Source: Neurospora tetraspora
Lineage: Eukaryota > Ascomycota > Sordariomycetes > Sordariales > Sordariaceae
Reading direction: 5' to 3'
Length of the DNA stretch: 64,000 bases
NCBI RefSeq assembly: GCF_033439725.1
Contig: NW_026944383.1
Coordinates: forward strand, 5,952,001 to 6,016,000
Shown: positions 1 through 12,125 of the stretch, in pieces
Numbering within the stretch: the first letter of the stretch is position 1
How the letters are laid out: each line of letters opens with the position of its first letter
Made by a program: the position numbers and the translations under genes
Notes under the pieces: generated by a model
Databases searched by the model: none
What the model was told of the DNA's origin: nothing
Seen by the model: the letters and a program-made list of their open reading frames with translations, nothing else

Positions 1-75
1 GATTGTGCGGTTGGATTGGAGTTGGGCGAGACGGGAGAGGGCGTCGTCGTAGGTGCGCTGGGAGGAGGAGGCCAT
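1..75 (-). CDS. Probable folylpolyglutamate synthase, N-terminal 25 codons only
   Basis: The window cuts the gene; only the start remains. A minus-strand ATG at 75-73 opens an uninterrupted frame to base 1. It encodes a short Ser-rich leader followed by RTYDDALSRLAQLQSNRTI. The pattern TYxDAxxxLxxLQSN is what I know from the N-terminus of fungal folylpolyglutamate synthases (the yeast MET7 type), which add glutamates to folates in cytosol and mitochondria. The family call rests on about 20 residues, so another protein with a similar start cannot be excluded. The first codons lie right after a purine-rich leader. The rest of the gene lies to the left of the window. Confidence 0.45.
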   Translation of the reverse strand, partial: MASSSQRTYDDALSRLAQLQSNRTI

Positions 76-704
76 CTTGAATGGGGTTGTATGGTAAGGG
101 CGAATTTGAGGTTTGAAGGTGACGTGACAGGTTGGTGTTGGCTTGGCTTGGAATGAAGCTGTTCTTGTGGTGAAGGCACTGCAGCGATTGGGTTTGTTCG
201 GCCGAAAGCGGAAGCTGGAGAGTTGTCGCTGGTGGGTAGGTCGAAGTGAGCATAAAAATCGGCGAGACATTTATGGTTGAGTCATCTGAAGTCCTTTGGG
301 AGGTAAGAGGCTCGAAGGCCAGTGGAATATTTATGTTTGGATCAAGTTGAGGAAATTTCGTGAAGATCTCGTATGGTGTGCTTTGATTCTATCCCGGCCC
401 CTCACTGCAGAAGTCACCGTCCCAACGCCGCAACTCGGAGCCCAAAAATACGGAAAATTTCCGAAAAGCATGTACAAAGCTATGAGCATACTGAGCTTGG
501 AGAACGTCACTTATTGAAATCATGCTATCCGGCCGTCAAATTGAATCTATTTCATCTGACTTAAACTACACGAAAACAAGTACTCACACGAATACAACCA
601 GAAAAAAGCGCCTCTATTTTGTCTCGGATTGCCACTGTAAACTTACAGAGTCTCACAACAAAGGGAATTCGTGCTAAGCCTACTATCGTAACGAACAATC
701 CTGT
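76..704. other. Intergenic: leader of the left-edge gene and 3' flank of MIC60
   Basis: No credible coding frame. The left part is the presumed promoter and leader of the minus-strand gene starting at base 75. The right part, just after the MIC60 stop, is AT-richer and holds its presumed 3' untranslated region. No repeat or RNA gene was seen. Confidence 0.6.
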
Positions 705-2881
705 TTACTCCACCCTCAAGCTCTGCAGCCTAGCCTCTGTCTGAATAACATCCAACGCCTGCTGAACCTCCAACACCTTCCTGACCTCACCGAGCCAATC
801 CCTGGAAAGGGTCTTGGCCCAGCCCTTGAGACCGTTCATCTCTCTCGCCGCATTGTCGAGATCGCCCTCCTCGAGGTAGGTCTGGGTGCGGGTAAGGATG
901 CTCTCGACATCGTCACCAGTCGCAAGGCCCTCCTTCTTGAACATCAACTTGCTGAGGATGAGGCTGGAAGCGTGGCTGGCAACACCGGCGTCCTCAGGGA
1001 GAAGAGAAGCCTTGCGAACCTCGGTAGCAACACGGCGGAAGCGGTCGATGAGCTCAGCGGAGGTGGGAATACCACGCTGGTAAGCGGTGGGGTTGATGGA
1101 AGCGATAGCAGCATCGACGACGGGGTCCTCGGCAGCAATTTCCTTCAGGGCAACGAGCTCCTTGATGAAGGGACGGGGGTGGTGAGCGTCCTCGAGGCTG
1201 GCACGAACGGCGTCGACAGCAACATGAAGCTGCTGAGTGCGGAGGTTGGTATCAACAACCTCGTTCAAGCCAGAGGTGAGCTTCTCAAGGTCGGCAACAG
1301 CCTTGGAAAGCTCGTTGAGCTTGCCAAGACGGCCATCGCGCTCCTCCTCAACGTGCTTCTTGATGTCGTCGGTAAACTGGCGCTGGAGCTGGATGGCCTG
1401 CTCAAGGAGACGGTTGTTGAGCTTCTCCTCGGCAATCTGGCGCTCGCGCTCCTGGATCAGGTGAGTCTTCTCGTCGTAGCTCTTCTTGAGGCGGATCATC
1501 TCCTCCTCGAACTCGCGACGCCAGGCAGCCTCCTGAGCGGCCATCGCGGACTCAACCCGAGAGACAAGCTCGTTGGCGGCCTTGTCGAAACCATCAACGC
1601 GAGCCTTAACCTGCTTAGCAGCCTCGGCTTCAACCTTGGCCTTCATCTCGTTGATCCTGCCGGCAACCTTGGAGAGCTCGTTCTTGGCCTTGCCGATGGT
1701 GGGAGCGTACTTCTCGTTGGCGTTGTCGTGGTTGATAACGGTGATGATGTCGTTCAGCATCTTGACGAGGTCCTGAACAATGGGGTCGGTGGCACCGTTA
1801 ACGTTCAGGGGGTCAATGGGCGAGGCAGGGGGCCAGCGAGAGGGCTCGTCAACCTCGGGAGCCTTGAAGGGCTTCTTCACGGGGGTGCCGGAAGCATCGG
1901 TGGCGGCGGGAGCAGCAGCGGTAGCAGGGCCGGGAACGGCGGCGGCGGCGGGAACGGGCTCGACCGGAGTAACGGTGGTGGTGGACTCGGTCTTGGGAAG
2001 CTCAGCAGTATCCTTCTTGGCACCAGCAACAACGGCGGGCTCAGACTTGGTGACAGCATCCTTGGCGGCAGCGGCAGCCTTCTTGATAGAGCTAGACTGA
2101 CGACCGGCAGGCTCGCCACCGTCGGCAACGCGCCACGAGGCACCACTCTGGGCAGGGACCTTGACCTGCTCACCGGAGTCGCGAGGACGACCGGTCACCC
2201 TGCTGACAACATCGGGGAAGCGCTTCTTGAAATCCAGCTCCTCCAAGTACAGAACAGCCTGCTCGCCATAGGGGATGTACTCGGTAAAGAAGTCGTGGAA
2301 GGCGTCGTTGATGCGCGAGTAGTAGACACCACCACCAAAGGCGATGGCGCCAAGGATGGTGAGGGACAGGAGGAAGTTGCGCAGTCTGCGGAAGAAGCCC
2401 TTCTTCTTGCGGGGAGTAGGAAGAGTAGGAGGGACGACGGGCTCCTCGGCGACGGGAGGGATGACAGTGGCCTCGGGGGCGGGGGGCGTCAAGGGGGTGG
2501 CCTCGGGAGGGACGGTGGCCGTGGACTCGACCTGGGGCGACGCAGGAGGAGGAGTGGAGGGAGCAGTCAGGGTCTCGGAGGCCGGGAGGACGGCGGGCTG
2601 AGAGGCCGGGGGCTCAGGAACAACGGGCTTCTTGTCGTCGGCGAAGAAGCGCTATATGGGAGCGAGGCAGTTGGCATTAGCTAGTAATAGAGGCAGGTAG
2701 GTACTGAGCCAGGGCTCGGGACGGGGATGGTGAGGAAGCTGAGCGAGCAGAGTAGATGACCTCATACCTGACCGGACACGGCCGCACGGCGCACGACGGT
2801 TGCTTGCCATTGACGGCCAGCAACAGCGGCAGAAGGCCTGCTGCCCAGCGCCCTCACGGATCGCAGTGATGTGCGCAACAT
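705..2881 (-). CDS. mic60: MIC60 (mitofilin), MICOS core subunit
   Basis: MIC60 anchors the MICOS complex of the mitochondrial inner membrane and shapes crista junctions. Two exons are read: 2881-2768 (38 codons) and 2651-705, joined in phase 0 at CAG|GTATGA and ATATAG|CG, giving 686 residues, close to the usual length of filamentous-fungal MIC60. Residues 1 to about 38 form an Arg/Ser/Ala-rich presequence starting MLRTSLRSVRALGSRP. Next comes a Pro-rich linker, a Lys/Arg cluster (RKKKGFFRRLRN), one membrane span at about 131-150, an Ala/Pro-rich stretch, a long coiled coil in the middle third, and the conserved C-terminal mitofilin region. This is the matrix-short, intermembrane-space-long topology of the family. 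The ATG at 2881 was chosen because it starts the presequence; a longer open frame upstream is leader sequence. A 570-codon antisense frame covers the gene but is a composition artefact. Confidence 0.93.
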
Positions 2882-3773
2882 GAGGGGGATGGTATGGGGC
2901 CTTGGGATATGGGATGGGCGGAGGGGTGGTGGTTGAGTGTAGCGGAGATGTCCCGGGCCTGGAATTGCGAATTGGAGGCTCAGACGGGACGGACGGGGCT
3001 CGGAGGGTCTGAGCAAAAAAGAGCTCCCGGTCGGCAAAGTTCCGGGACGAGGCGGGCAGGCAAGAGTTTGGCAGGCTAGTGGTAGCTTCTGACTGCAGAG
3101 CTTCAACACAGTGTGCCACTTTCATTGCTTCCACTTCTTGGCCTTGCTTTTCTGGGCCATTTTCTAGCTCCAGTGAATAATCCCGGTCTCTCAGTACGGG
3201 TGACCCACCCGTTTTCTTCCCTACTAGAGCTATGATGCACACTGTACGCAAATAAACATCAAGCCTAGGTATGGTACCAACATCTCGCAATGGATTTGCA
3301 GTAAATATCTTTCAGATTGCCCAACGCTCGAAATAAAAACAATAGCATAATTACCATTAACCACGCGCGCAACACCCCTCCTCCAGCAGGCTGTTGCCTC
3401 TATCTGCATACTGTACAACAGAAGGATTGCAGCTGGACCTACCAGTATCATGAATCATGCCCATAGGGGCAGCTGATGTGCTTCATCAGTCCTTGGACCG
3501 TGGAAGGGCACCCCGTCCAGGAAAAAGAGGAACAAAACACCCATCGACCAGATCTCCATCATATCATGCAGCCGCACGACAGTCCGGTCTCACATGAGAA
3601 ATCCCAACCATCTCCCTTGGCCTTCTCTTTGTGCAAAGGGACCCAGGTCTGCCGTTGCGCCCGTCATTCACGGATCGACCCTTCAACACCGGCACGCTCC
3701 CCACTCCTGTAGATGCACCGGGTATTTCTTCCATGCGTGGCTCCCAAACTCCGAAACGTTTCTCTTCACAAGC
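2882..3773. other. Intergenic between Rab5 3' end and MIC60 start
   Basis: The segment next to MIC60 (about 2882-3010) is C/T-rich on the transcribed strand, as is common in leaders of this group. The segment next to the Rab5 stop carries AT-rich tracts near 3330-3360 that could hold 3'-end signals. Short open frames here have no recognisable domains. Confidence 0.5.
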
Positions 3774-4612
3774 TCAGCAGGCGCAAGGCCCTCCAACCTG
3801 AGTGTTGGCTCCCTCGGGCGCTAGACTGACACCCGGTCGTTGGCCAGGACGAGCATGCCTCGGTCCAACTTGGTCGAGGGGCAGCTTCTTGGCAATCTCG
3901 GTGAACAGATTTTGCACGTTTTCGGCAGTCTTGGCAGAAGTCTCGAAGAAGAGAAGGCCGGCCTCCTTTGCATATGCCTGGGCATCGGCCGTCTGGATCG
4001 CACGCTTATCGGGTTGCTCCTGGACGAGATCCAGCTTGTTACCGGCAAGGGCGATAATGATATTCTCGTTTGCTTGGCGCTGAAGTTCCTTGACCCACGA
4101 CTTGGCCTTGTCCAAAGATGCCTACAAGGGGGTTACGTCAGCTCATGTCGCCGGCACAGACAAGGACCCGAGAGGCCACATACCGCCTGTGTGATATCGT
4201 AAACGACTACTGCGCAGTTGGCATTCCTGTAGTACATGGGCGCTAGAGACTTGTAGCGCTCCTGGCCGGCGGTATCCCAGATCTCGAACTTGACCGTTGT
4301 GTTTTCGTCGAGGGCAATGGTCTGTGTTAGGAAAGCGGCGCCAATCGTGGATTCTCTGTACGAGTCAAACTGGTCCTGGATGGGAGTCAGTTTCCCGCTT
4401 CAATTTCATCAAGCGCCGAGTAGGAGCTGACGTACCTTGACGAAGCGCAAGACTATCGAGCTCTTTCCAACCGCCGATTCACCTGCATGCAGGTCAGCAA
4501 CAAAGCCCCCTCCATGATCCGATCAATATTACGAACCCAACAACACCAGCTTGAACTGGGCAAAGCGGTTTCCCATGCCAGGGCGCGCGCCGGGAGGTCC
4601 ACGAGTGGCCAT
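3774..4612 (-). CDS. Rab5-type small GTPase (Vps21/Ypt51 family)
   Basis: Early-endosome Rab GTPase that recruits tethers and PI3-kinase. Four exons: 4612-4537, 4482-4436, 4375-4184 and 4121-3774, giving 220 residues. All guanine-nucleotide motifs are present: P-loop GESAVGKSS split by intron 1, switch I with STIGAAF, WDTAGQE, NKLD and ETSAK. The protein ends in Cys-Ala-Cys, a dual geranylgeranylation motif. The Gly/Pro-rich N-terminal extension before FKLVLLG is typical of Rab5 homologues. Intron 1 uses the weaker donor GTTCGT; the other donors are GTACGT and GTATGT. The gene is head-to-head with SAC1, so both could share a promoter. Assignment to Rab5 over other Rabs rests on the switch region and the [15 protein letters not shown] stretch. 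Confidence 0.93.
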
Positions 4613-5704
4613 TATGGACAGATGATGTTGCGTGGTGGTGACGTTGATGTGTAGTCGGGAGATTAGACGGGGTTGCTGGAGAAGCGAGTTGCGGCGCTAC
4701 CGGGGGACAGATTAATGGCGGGAGTGCGGGCGACACGAAAGAGATAAAGGGCAAAGAGGTGTCAGGTGGTTGATTAGTCGTTTGCAGGTCGCCACTAAAA
4801 AGGCTGGACGGGAATGTGAGGCGCGAAGCAGCAAGTTTGGGTATCGGGTATCGGGTAGTCGTTGAAACAGAAAATCGAGGAAAACAGTTGTTGGGGTTTG
4901 CGAGTTCAAGTTGTTGAAGGTGACGGAGAGCAGCAAGCCGCCGAAAGGAAGGCCAGGGAGGGGAACAAGTGCCTGGTGGTGGACGGGATGACTGGGGCCT
5001 GCGAATGGATTCGCTTCAGTGTTTGGTGTTTGATGGACAGGGCGGCCGTCGTTCTGATGACGGGATGCTCGCTGGAAACAGTCTGACTTCGGCAGCCTAC
5101 CGCTGGAGCAATCCACTGGCGGGACTCGCGGGAGTCCTCAGCAGGAGCATGGCTGCAGGGCGGTGCAAGAAATGGCACGTGCACTCGGGCCTATCTCTAC
5201 ACGTGATTGGGCTGGGAGAGAAAGGGTTGCGTCACCCGGGCCCTTGACGATGACGGCCGGCAGGGACGGAGCTGAATGAAAGGCAGGCACTTGTGTGTTT
5301 GGTGATGTTTTGGGGGCAGGCACTTTCGCTGACTTCGAGTTTCATCGAGTTGATCTCTGGATGCTGGGCAGTGGTCACAAGTGTTCCACTAAATCGCCTC
5401 GGGGTCCATGTCAAGTTCCACACGTCAACGCGTCCGGGGAAGGCGCAGTGAGATTACCGCCCGCTAACAGACCCGCTACAAGGACCGGCAACAGGCAAAG
5501 TTCCAGAGCTCAGGGCCCTGTAGGTACAGATCCAGACACTGTATCGAAACAACATAATCTCGGCCCATTTCATGACGAGGCCATCCCCAAGTCTGTTATT
5601 GTCCCTTTTTCACAGAACGTCCAAGTGCTTCCCGTTAAGTTTCCCGTCGAGTCGCATGCGATAGACGCTTCTACGTTATCTGCAACAACGGCAACAACAC
5701 AAAC
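4613..5704. promoter_or_regulatory. Shared intergenic promoter region of Rab5 and SAC1
   Basis: A 1.1-kb segment lies between two divergent genes. It has no coding frame that continues either gene and no repeats. Near 5176-5210 it has two perfect CACGTG palindromes and an inverted CCAAT box. The 200 bases before the SAC1 ATG are rich in short C/A and T/C runs, compatible with a leader. Confidence 0.5.
5176..5210. promoter_or_regulatory. Paired CACGTG E-boxes next to an inverted CCAAT box
   Basis: CACGTG occurs at 5176-5181 and 5200-5205, 24 bases apart start to start, and the second is followed directly by ATTGG (5206-5210). CACGTG is the usual site of bHLH factors and CCAAT that of the Hap/NF-Y complex. 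The spacing is about two helical turns, so both palindromes would lie on the same DNA face. Function is inferred only. Confidence 0.35.
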
Positions 5705-7955
5705 ATGACGCTCCCCTTCCGGGACATCAACGTCCAGGCCGCCTCGGACTCTTACATCTTCACCTCGCCCTCCAGTCCCAATGCGCCGGCCTTGACAATC
5801 GACCGCCCGACTGGCGATATCCGTCTCAGCGATGCCTCCCTACTCGCCGGCAAGCGGGTTGCCCGCGTATCCAGCATTGCCGGTATTCTGGGTGTGGTCA
5901 GGTTGCGCCTAGGTAAGGACAACAAACCCCTTACCGTAAACGTGAACTAACACTTCGCAGACAAGTACATCATCGTCATCACCAAAGCCCAACCAGTCGG
6001 CCGCCTCAGGGGTCATATGGTCTACAAGGTTGTCGCGACCGAATTCCTCCCCCTCCGCGAACGCCAGATCCACGACCCCGATGAGGACAAGTTCTTGAAC
6101 CTGCTCAAGGGCTTCATCAAGTCCGGCCCAATGTACTTTTCTTACTCGCTTGATATCACAAACACCAACCAAAGACAAGCCCAGCATGACCTCGCGACAC
6201 CTTTGTGGCAGCGCGCCGACGACCGCTTCTTCTGGAACCGATTCCTCCAGTCCGACCTTATCAACTTCCGAACCAAGGGAGGGAGGGGCTCTCCTGCCCC
6301 CCAGCCCGGCATCGACCCCTATATTCTTCCCGTCATCTTCGGCATGTTCGAGATTCACCCGACGACCTTCAAGGGCACCCCCATAACTATTGCTTTAATC
6401 ACTCGCCGATCCCGACACCGTGCTGGTACCCGCTACTTCTCCCGAGGTATTGATGAGCAAGGCCATGTTTCCAACTACAATGAGACAGAGCAGATCGTGG
6501 TCTTGAACGACCGTGGCAGTGGCTTGGGTGGTTTTACTGGTAGCGGCGACATGCAGAGTGGGAAGCTCGGTGGAAGTGACGGCAAGGAGATGCAGGTCCT
6601 GTCCTATGTGCAAACGCGCGGCAGTGTCCCCGTCTACTGGGCTGAAGTCAACAACCTCAAGTACACCCCTACGATCCAGCTCAAGAGCACCGAGGCCGCT
6701 TTCCCCGCTGCGAAGGCGCATTTTGACGAGCAGATCCGTCTCTATGGCGACAACTATCTGGTGAACCTGGTCAACCAAAAGGGCCGTGAGACTCGCGTCA
6801 AGCTAGCTTATGAGCAGATGGTCGAGCGCCTCGTATCATCGCCCAAGGAGCGTGTCCAATCCGACGCATTAACCGACGAGAAGTTCCACACCATCGAAAC
6901 CGGCACCAAGCCCCAGACCGATTTCGACCGCCTTCACTACATCTACTTCGACTTCCACGCCGAGACCAAGGGTATGCAGATGCACCGTGCCCAGCTCCTT
7001 ATCGACAGGATGCACGAGGCCCTGATAGCCCAGCAATACTTCCGCGCCGTCGACTCTCCCGCCAGCCAGGTCAACGGCGGTCGTCTGGAAGTCCGCAACC
7101 TCCAGACCAGCGTAGTGCGCACCAACTGCATGGACTGCCTCGACCGCACCAACGTCGTACAGTCCATGCTCGCGCGCTGGACGCTCGACCGCATGTTCAT
7201 CGACCTGGGCCTCATGGCGCGCGGGTCTTCGTTCAAGGAGGAGGATCCGGCCTTCGAGTTCATGTTCCGCAACATGTGGGCCGACAACGCCGACGTTGTG
7301 TCCAACAGCTACGCCGGCACCGGCGCCATGAAGACGGACATTACCAGGACGGGCAAGCGCACCAAGGCCGGCGCGCTCGCCGACGGCAATATTGCGGTGA
7401 CGAGATACTGCAAGAACAACTTCTTCGACGGCCCGAGGCAGGACGCCTTTGACCTGTTCCTGGGCGTCTACCAGCCCGGCGCGGCGAATATCGGTTCCCA
7501 GCTGGTCTTTGTCGACCGCAGGCCGGTGCTGATCCAGGCGATCCCCTACGTGGCGGCCTTCAGTCTGTTCTTCGTCTTTGTGGGCATGTGGACGCCCAGG
7601 CTACCCGATAGTGCCGTGTGGCCGATGAGGTTGTTCATCATTTTCTGGACGGCTGTTGCGGCGTGGTCGCTGACGTTTATCATTTCCAACGGCATGCTTT
7701 ATGTGAGTTTCATTCCATTGCATTCGCCTTCATATATTTCGTTCGTTCAGCGGAGTAAATAACTAACATGACAAAAAATAGGTCAACTGGCCAAAGCTAG
7801 TTCCCCGCCCATGGGCCTCGGAAGGTTATCATGAGACCATCTCCAAGATTGTGCGCAAGGACAAGATCCTTGGGCCATTGGTGGCTAAGCATGAGCGCGG
7901 CCTTAGCACGGCGCGGTACGTCAATGCCGAGGAGGGCAAGAAGAGGATTGAGTAA
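5705..7955 (+). CDS. sac1: SAC1 phosphoinositide phosphatase
   Basis: Hydrolyses mainly PI4P at ER and Golgi membranes. Three exons: 5705-5912, 5961-7702 and 7782-7955, giving 707 residues. Intron 1 (5913-5960) carries AACTAAC before CGCAG; intron 2 (7703-7781) has GTGAGT, AACTAAC and AATAG. The SAC domain fills most of the protein. The catalytic Cys-x5-Arg signature CMDCLDRTN lies at about residues 459-467. Two C-terminal membrane spans, at about 596-616 and 624-646, are followed by a charged cytosolic tail, as in yeast Sac1. The protein is longer than the yeast form because of inserts in the N-terminal half, such as a Gly/Ser-rich loop after VVLNDRGSG. The frame is intact. It is divergently paired with the Rab5 gene, another endomembrane regulator. 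Confidence 0.96.
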
Positions 7956-8558
7956 AGTAAGTAGACGTGGAAAAGTCTTGGGTGGGTGGAACGATCACAA
8001 CGGTGTGGCATATAGGATAGACACATATTTTACAGGTATAGGGTGGCTGGCGACCGGTAGGAAACGACGACCATTATGAGCTTCTTGGCTCTGCCTTTTT
8101 CTTTTGTTGTATTATTTTATCTAGCGTTTAGTTTTCTTTTCCATATTTTCGAACCTTTAGAAGTTCTCTTTGTTTAAACTTCATAATTGGTAATACCATT
8201 GGATTACACAAGCACTGTTATGGTTGTAAATAGAGAGTCGTGTGATGTGAACTGATGTGATGAACAATTATTGATATTAACTAAGCCTCTGGCAATCTCT
8301 CTATGGTAATCCTATACCGGAAATGTGTCCCAACGCCGCACGATGCAGGTTGCTTAAACCGAAAGACAAAAGAAAGGAATAACTAACGACTCAAACTTCG
8401 AACTCCCAATATCACGCAAGGAACTCCCACTAGTACAGTGGTATAGTCCCCCATGCTGAACATCAGCCCTCCAAGAGTACCGTCATGCACTTCCAAATTA
8501 TATCAAGCCCTTCACGCCCTTCACGCCCTTCACGCCCTTCACCTCCCCCTTTACTTCC
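7956..8558. other. Convergent 3' flanks of SAC1 and the STB6-like gene
   Basis: The stretch from about 8090 to 8290 is AT-rich (TATTATTTTATC and similar) and is the likely 3'-end region of SAC1. The right end holds a short 9-bp tandem array. No gene is visible. Confidence 0.55.
8508..8542. repeat. 9-bp tandem repeat, about four copies
   Basis: The unit CCCTTCACG is repeated close to four times without visible mismatches, 16 bases before the stop codon of the minus-strand STB6-like gene, so within its presumed 3' untranslated region. It is a minisatellite likely to vary in copy number between strains. Confidence 0.85.
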
Positions 8559-11371
8559 TCACGCCCTCTTATTACCCTCCTCCCCCCTCCTCGCCGTGGT
8601 GACCCCCTGCGTAATATTCGGTCCCGTCCCAATCCCCGTCAACGTCCTCACAAACCAATGAAACCACGTCTCCGTCTCCAGCACGTTCTTCAGCTCCTCC
8701 GCCCTTCTCTCCACGTCCGCCACCTGCGCCTCGAACCTCTCCACCCCGTCCTCGACATCCTGCACTTTATCTACAAGCGCGCCGATCTCGTACTCCAGCT
8801 TCGCGACCAAAACCTCCACGTCCTTGACGGCCTCGTTGAGCCTATGTCGCTCCTCGCCCACAATCTCCTCCCCAGAATGTCGGATGCGCTGGTACGCGTC
8901 GCTGACGTGCAGGTAGAGCGACTGCAGCTCTGCTTGCTGCTGGGTAAAGGTCTCGTCTAGGCTTTCGACCGAGGACAGCTTGGAGGAGACCCAAGGCGAG
9001 AGGTCGGATTGGAGGGTCGAGAGGTGCGCGTAGAGGGAGCGGGCGAGCTCGGCTTGGGTTTCGAAGAGGGTGCCGTCGGAGAGTTGCTGGGTGGCTGCTG
9101 TTGTGGCAGCGTCGGGTGGTAAAAGGTTGCTGATGTCGTAGACTTCGTCCCATCCTAGCACGGCGTCCTCGGCTGCGCTGAAGGAGAGGCGACGGGGATA
9201 TTTGGCTTCGTTGGAAGGTTGGTCGAGGATGAGGTTGGGGCTGAAGGCGTGGACGCTGTGTCGGCGCTGGAGTAGGGAAATGGGGAGGTTTGTGGTTCGC
9301 TCGAGTGTTTGGATGGGTCCCAGGAGGTCGTTGGGATCTGGGACTGAGTTGGTGATTGGAGCATCGAGGCTTTTGGCTATTTCTGCGACCCCGGGCTCTG
9401 GTCTTGTAATGTCGGTTCCCCTACGACGCTGGCCTGAGGACTCCCTGATGAGCGAAGGAGTTCCGGTTGTGGTGCTGGCAATCGATAGTACTGGTGTAGA
9501 GTCGTTGGGGTCCCTTTCCTTGATTCCATTCAGATACTCCTCTGGCCTCAACCGCCATGTGAATGCCCGACCAACCGCCACCGGACTTGTCAAAGCAGTA
9601 GATGAATGCGCCAAGCTTGCTATACTTGGGGCTAGACTCATCGCTGCCGCTGCATTGGGAGCATCCTCTTTGGATGGGCGGTTGACGTGGCTTCGTAAAC
9701 CCGTACCGACAGCATCTCTGATACGGCCAAGTCCTGAGCGGGCATCGCTCACCTTTCCAGCCACACTCTTGAAGACCGTTTTTCGTAAAGCGTCTTTATC
9801 GGCAGGAACATCCATGGTACTAGCTGCTGAGACTGGCGGTGCTGAGTATGAGCCCATTAACTCCTCTGTCGCTTTTTTGACTTCCTGCTCTTCGTCTATG
9901 GGCATCGACTGGGCCCTTCGACTTCCGGCTTGTGATAACACATCATCTTTAACATCTTTCCCGCCAAATGGAGGTACCATGTATTCGTAATCGTTGAGCG
10001 TCCTCCTCGCTTTACCATGCCATAGCCACTTCGGTCGTTTGCCTGTTGTCAGGTTGATGAACTTGTCCAGATCCAACGTTTCAATGTCACCGATGTTCCC
10101 TTTGTCTTTTCCTCCCACCATTCCTATTACCAACTCACCTCTCTTGCCTCCTATTTCTGCAACGGTGGACTTCACAGCCTTTTGTACACCCCAAACCTCT
10201 CCCGCGGCGGCCTTGGCGGTTAACTGGTGAAGCTTAAGAAGTGTTTGCCGATCGAGGCGTCGCGTCCTCTCGAGTTTCTGCGATTTCTGGAACGCTCCAA
10301 TACCCCGTTTCGTGCAGTCGACATCGAAGACATCCTTGGAAACTGGAGCATTGCAATAACTGAGTCGGTTCCTGGCACCTATCAGGGTTCCCAACAGAGC
10401 GGCAACAGTAGTTGGTCCCAAGATTCCATCCGTCGGTTCCATGTTGAAGTACTCGGATCCGATATCTGTCCACCAATTGTTGATGGCTGCTTCAGTGACG
10501 TCACAAAGGAGCCCGTCGATGTACACCTGGTCAAGCAGCCCAAAGATAAATAATGCCACCTGGCATAGTTTCACCAGCTCGACTACTGCGTCTTGGAAGG
10601 AGATCTTCTCGGATATCTTGTATAGCTGAGTAAACTTGGCCTGGGTGGCCGGCGTGGGGTCCGATAAGGTGAGACCCGAGCGCCCCGAACACCCCAAACG
10701 CTTCAAGTTCTCGTTAACGATGAAGACCCGCAGGTTGTGGCGCAGATCACCGTCGGGAACGGGTATAACAGTTAAGGCGGATGGGAAGCTGCTGAGGTTA
10801 GTGACCATGAGCTCACCCAACTCTGTCTCCTTAGGTCTAGCATGGTGCTGCTGTATCGCTTTGAAGTAGGCTTCCAGTCGTGGGGACCAGCCATTCTCTT
10901 CTTTTGGTACTTCTAGGACGCCGACGACTATCGAGTGTTTCGTATCACCTGTATAGGTGACGATAGCCAAAGCGGGTGACCGTCGAGAGCAGGCCCATTG
11001 CTCGACCAAGTATAGCTCGTAACCATGGAGGACACGGCCTGTTTCGACCACGGTGACGGCAGGGTCCTCTCCAAGATATCTGGGTCTCGTTAGAAGCCGG
11101 TTGATGGTTCAGGGGGATGCATGTCTTGGGGTACGTACTTCAGCGCAACGGGATCCGGGAGCACTACCCGACGGCGTTCCGGAGACGGAGACGCAGAGGG
11201 AACAGTGGCAGCAGTCGGGGCCATGGAGGCAGACACAGTGGTGTCAAGAAGAGCTGGCTGGGACTGTAGGATGGCATTTCGATGAGAGTTTGTCCTGGCC
11301 AAGGTAAGTTCTTCTTCTCGATGGACCCGAGCATCAAGGGCGGCTCCGGGGAAAGTCATCCGCTGTGACAT
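8559..11371 (-). CDS. STB6/STB2-like protein, possible Sin3-associated factor
   Basis: Two exons: 11371-11139 and 11079-8559, joined in phase 2 (donor GTACGT, acceptor CCCAG), giving 917 residues. The conserved N-terminal block reads YLGEDPAVTVVETGRVLHGY followed by ELYLVEQWACSR. It resembles the N-terminus of fungal STB6/STB2-like proteins, found in yeast by two-hybrid with the Sin3 corepressor. At about 265-345 lies a segment (GILGPTTVAALLGTLIGARN and following) with the look of a small helical peptidoglycan-binding-like fold reported in these proteins. The middle is a disordered Ser/Thr/Pro-rich region. The last 170 residues are a predicted coiled coil ending near WFHWFVRTLTGIG. Family assignment is from memory of sequence pattern; the Sin3 link is known only for yeast relatives. 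The gene runs away from the transposon island, whose edge is about 750 bases upstream of this start. Confidence 0.6.
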
Positions 11372-12116
11372 GGCCGTCGTGGCCGTGTAGGCGATCTCCA
11401 GCGATCCGGGGCGTTTAGGTTTGGGTTCCCCCCTACTTTACAGCCTAGCTCCCGGCCTGGATCCAACTCTGGGTCCTTGGGAAGCCAACGGGGTGTCCAA
11501 CTCTGCGTGTCAATACGGGCGGTGGGCCATGCGTACATGCGCCGATCGAGGTGTGGACTACACGAGCTTCATCGTGGAGCCAGGAATTCCTTGCCGTCTT
11601 GTTGGGAACTCGACTTCGCTTGAATGGCTTAGTTCTTGGCTGTTGGGGCGGTGAGGGCCCCCGGCCGTTGTCTTTCACAATCTCGTCCGGATGGGTGATG
11701 GATGTGAGCAAACAGTCATGCTCTCCTTCTGGTTCAACGGCACAGCTGATGATGGCGGCTGCTCCCGGATGGTTGCCAGGTACGACTTTGTTGAAGGTAT
11801 GTTTTAACAAGTGGTTGGTGCATATAAGTAATGGTGGCATGTGATGCGATCACGGCATTGGATCGGACTAAGGTGAATCCAGGAGACATGGTTGTACACC
11901 AAGTACAAGTAAAGGATCCATGCCATTCGGACGTAAAGGGTAGGTAAAGAAGCTTCCATCAAATGTTCCCCAAATTCCGGCCGATCCTCCCCTTTGAAAG
12001 TCCCGAACGTCACTGCAATGAAAGAACACCCTGCCAGCTTCCGTCTTCTCCCTTCCAACTTCCTTTTGTTAGGAACTGGTTGCCTATTTGCTGGAGTTCC
12101 TTAACATTCGACCTCA
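11372..12116. other. 5' flank of the STB6-like gene up to the transposon
   Basis: Normal base composition and no coding frame with recognisable domains. It is the remaining promoter of the minus-strand STB6-like gene. The unmutated host sequence continues to the target duplication at 12117. Confidence 0.55.
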
Positions 12117-12125
12117 GATGTTGTC
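12117..12125. repeat. Left copy of a 9-bp target-site duplication
   Basis: GATGTTGTC stands directly before the left inverted repeat and is repeated exactly at 23555-23563 after the right one. The last C overlaps the first base of the symmetric inverted repeat, so the duplication is 8 or 9 bp. Nine is typical of Mutator-like elements. Confidence 0.9.

Noticed and set aside
972-2684. 570-codon plus-strand open frame opposite MIC60
   Set aside because: Leu/Gly-rich antisense shadow of a GC-rich gene; MIC60 on the minus strand has a full domain architecture and splice junctions.
11372-12058. Short frames of 60-131 codons upstream of the STB6-like gene
   Set aside because: They overlap each other on both strands with no domain or splice continuity.
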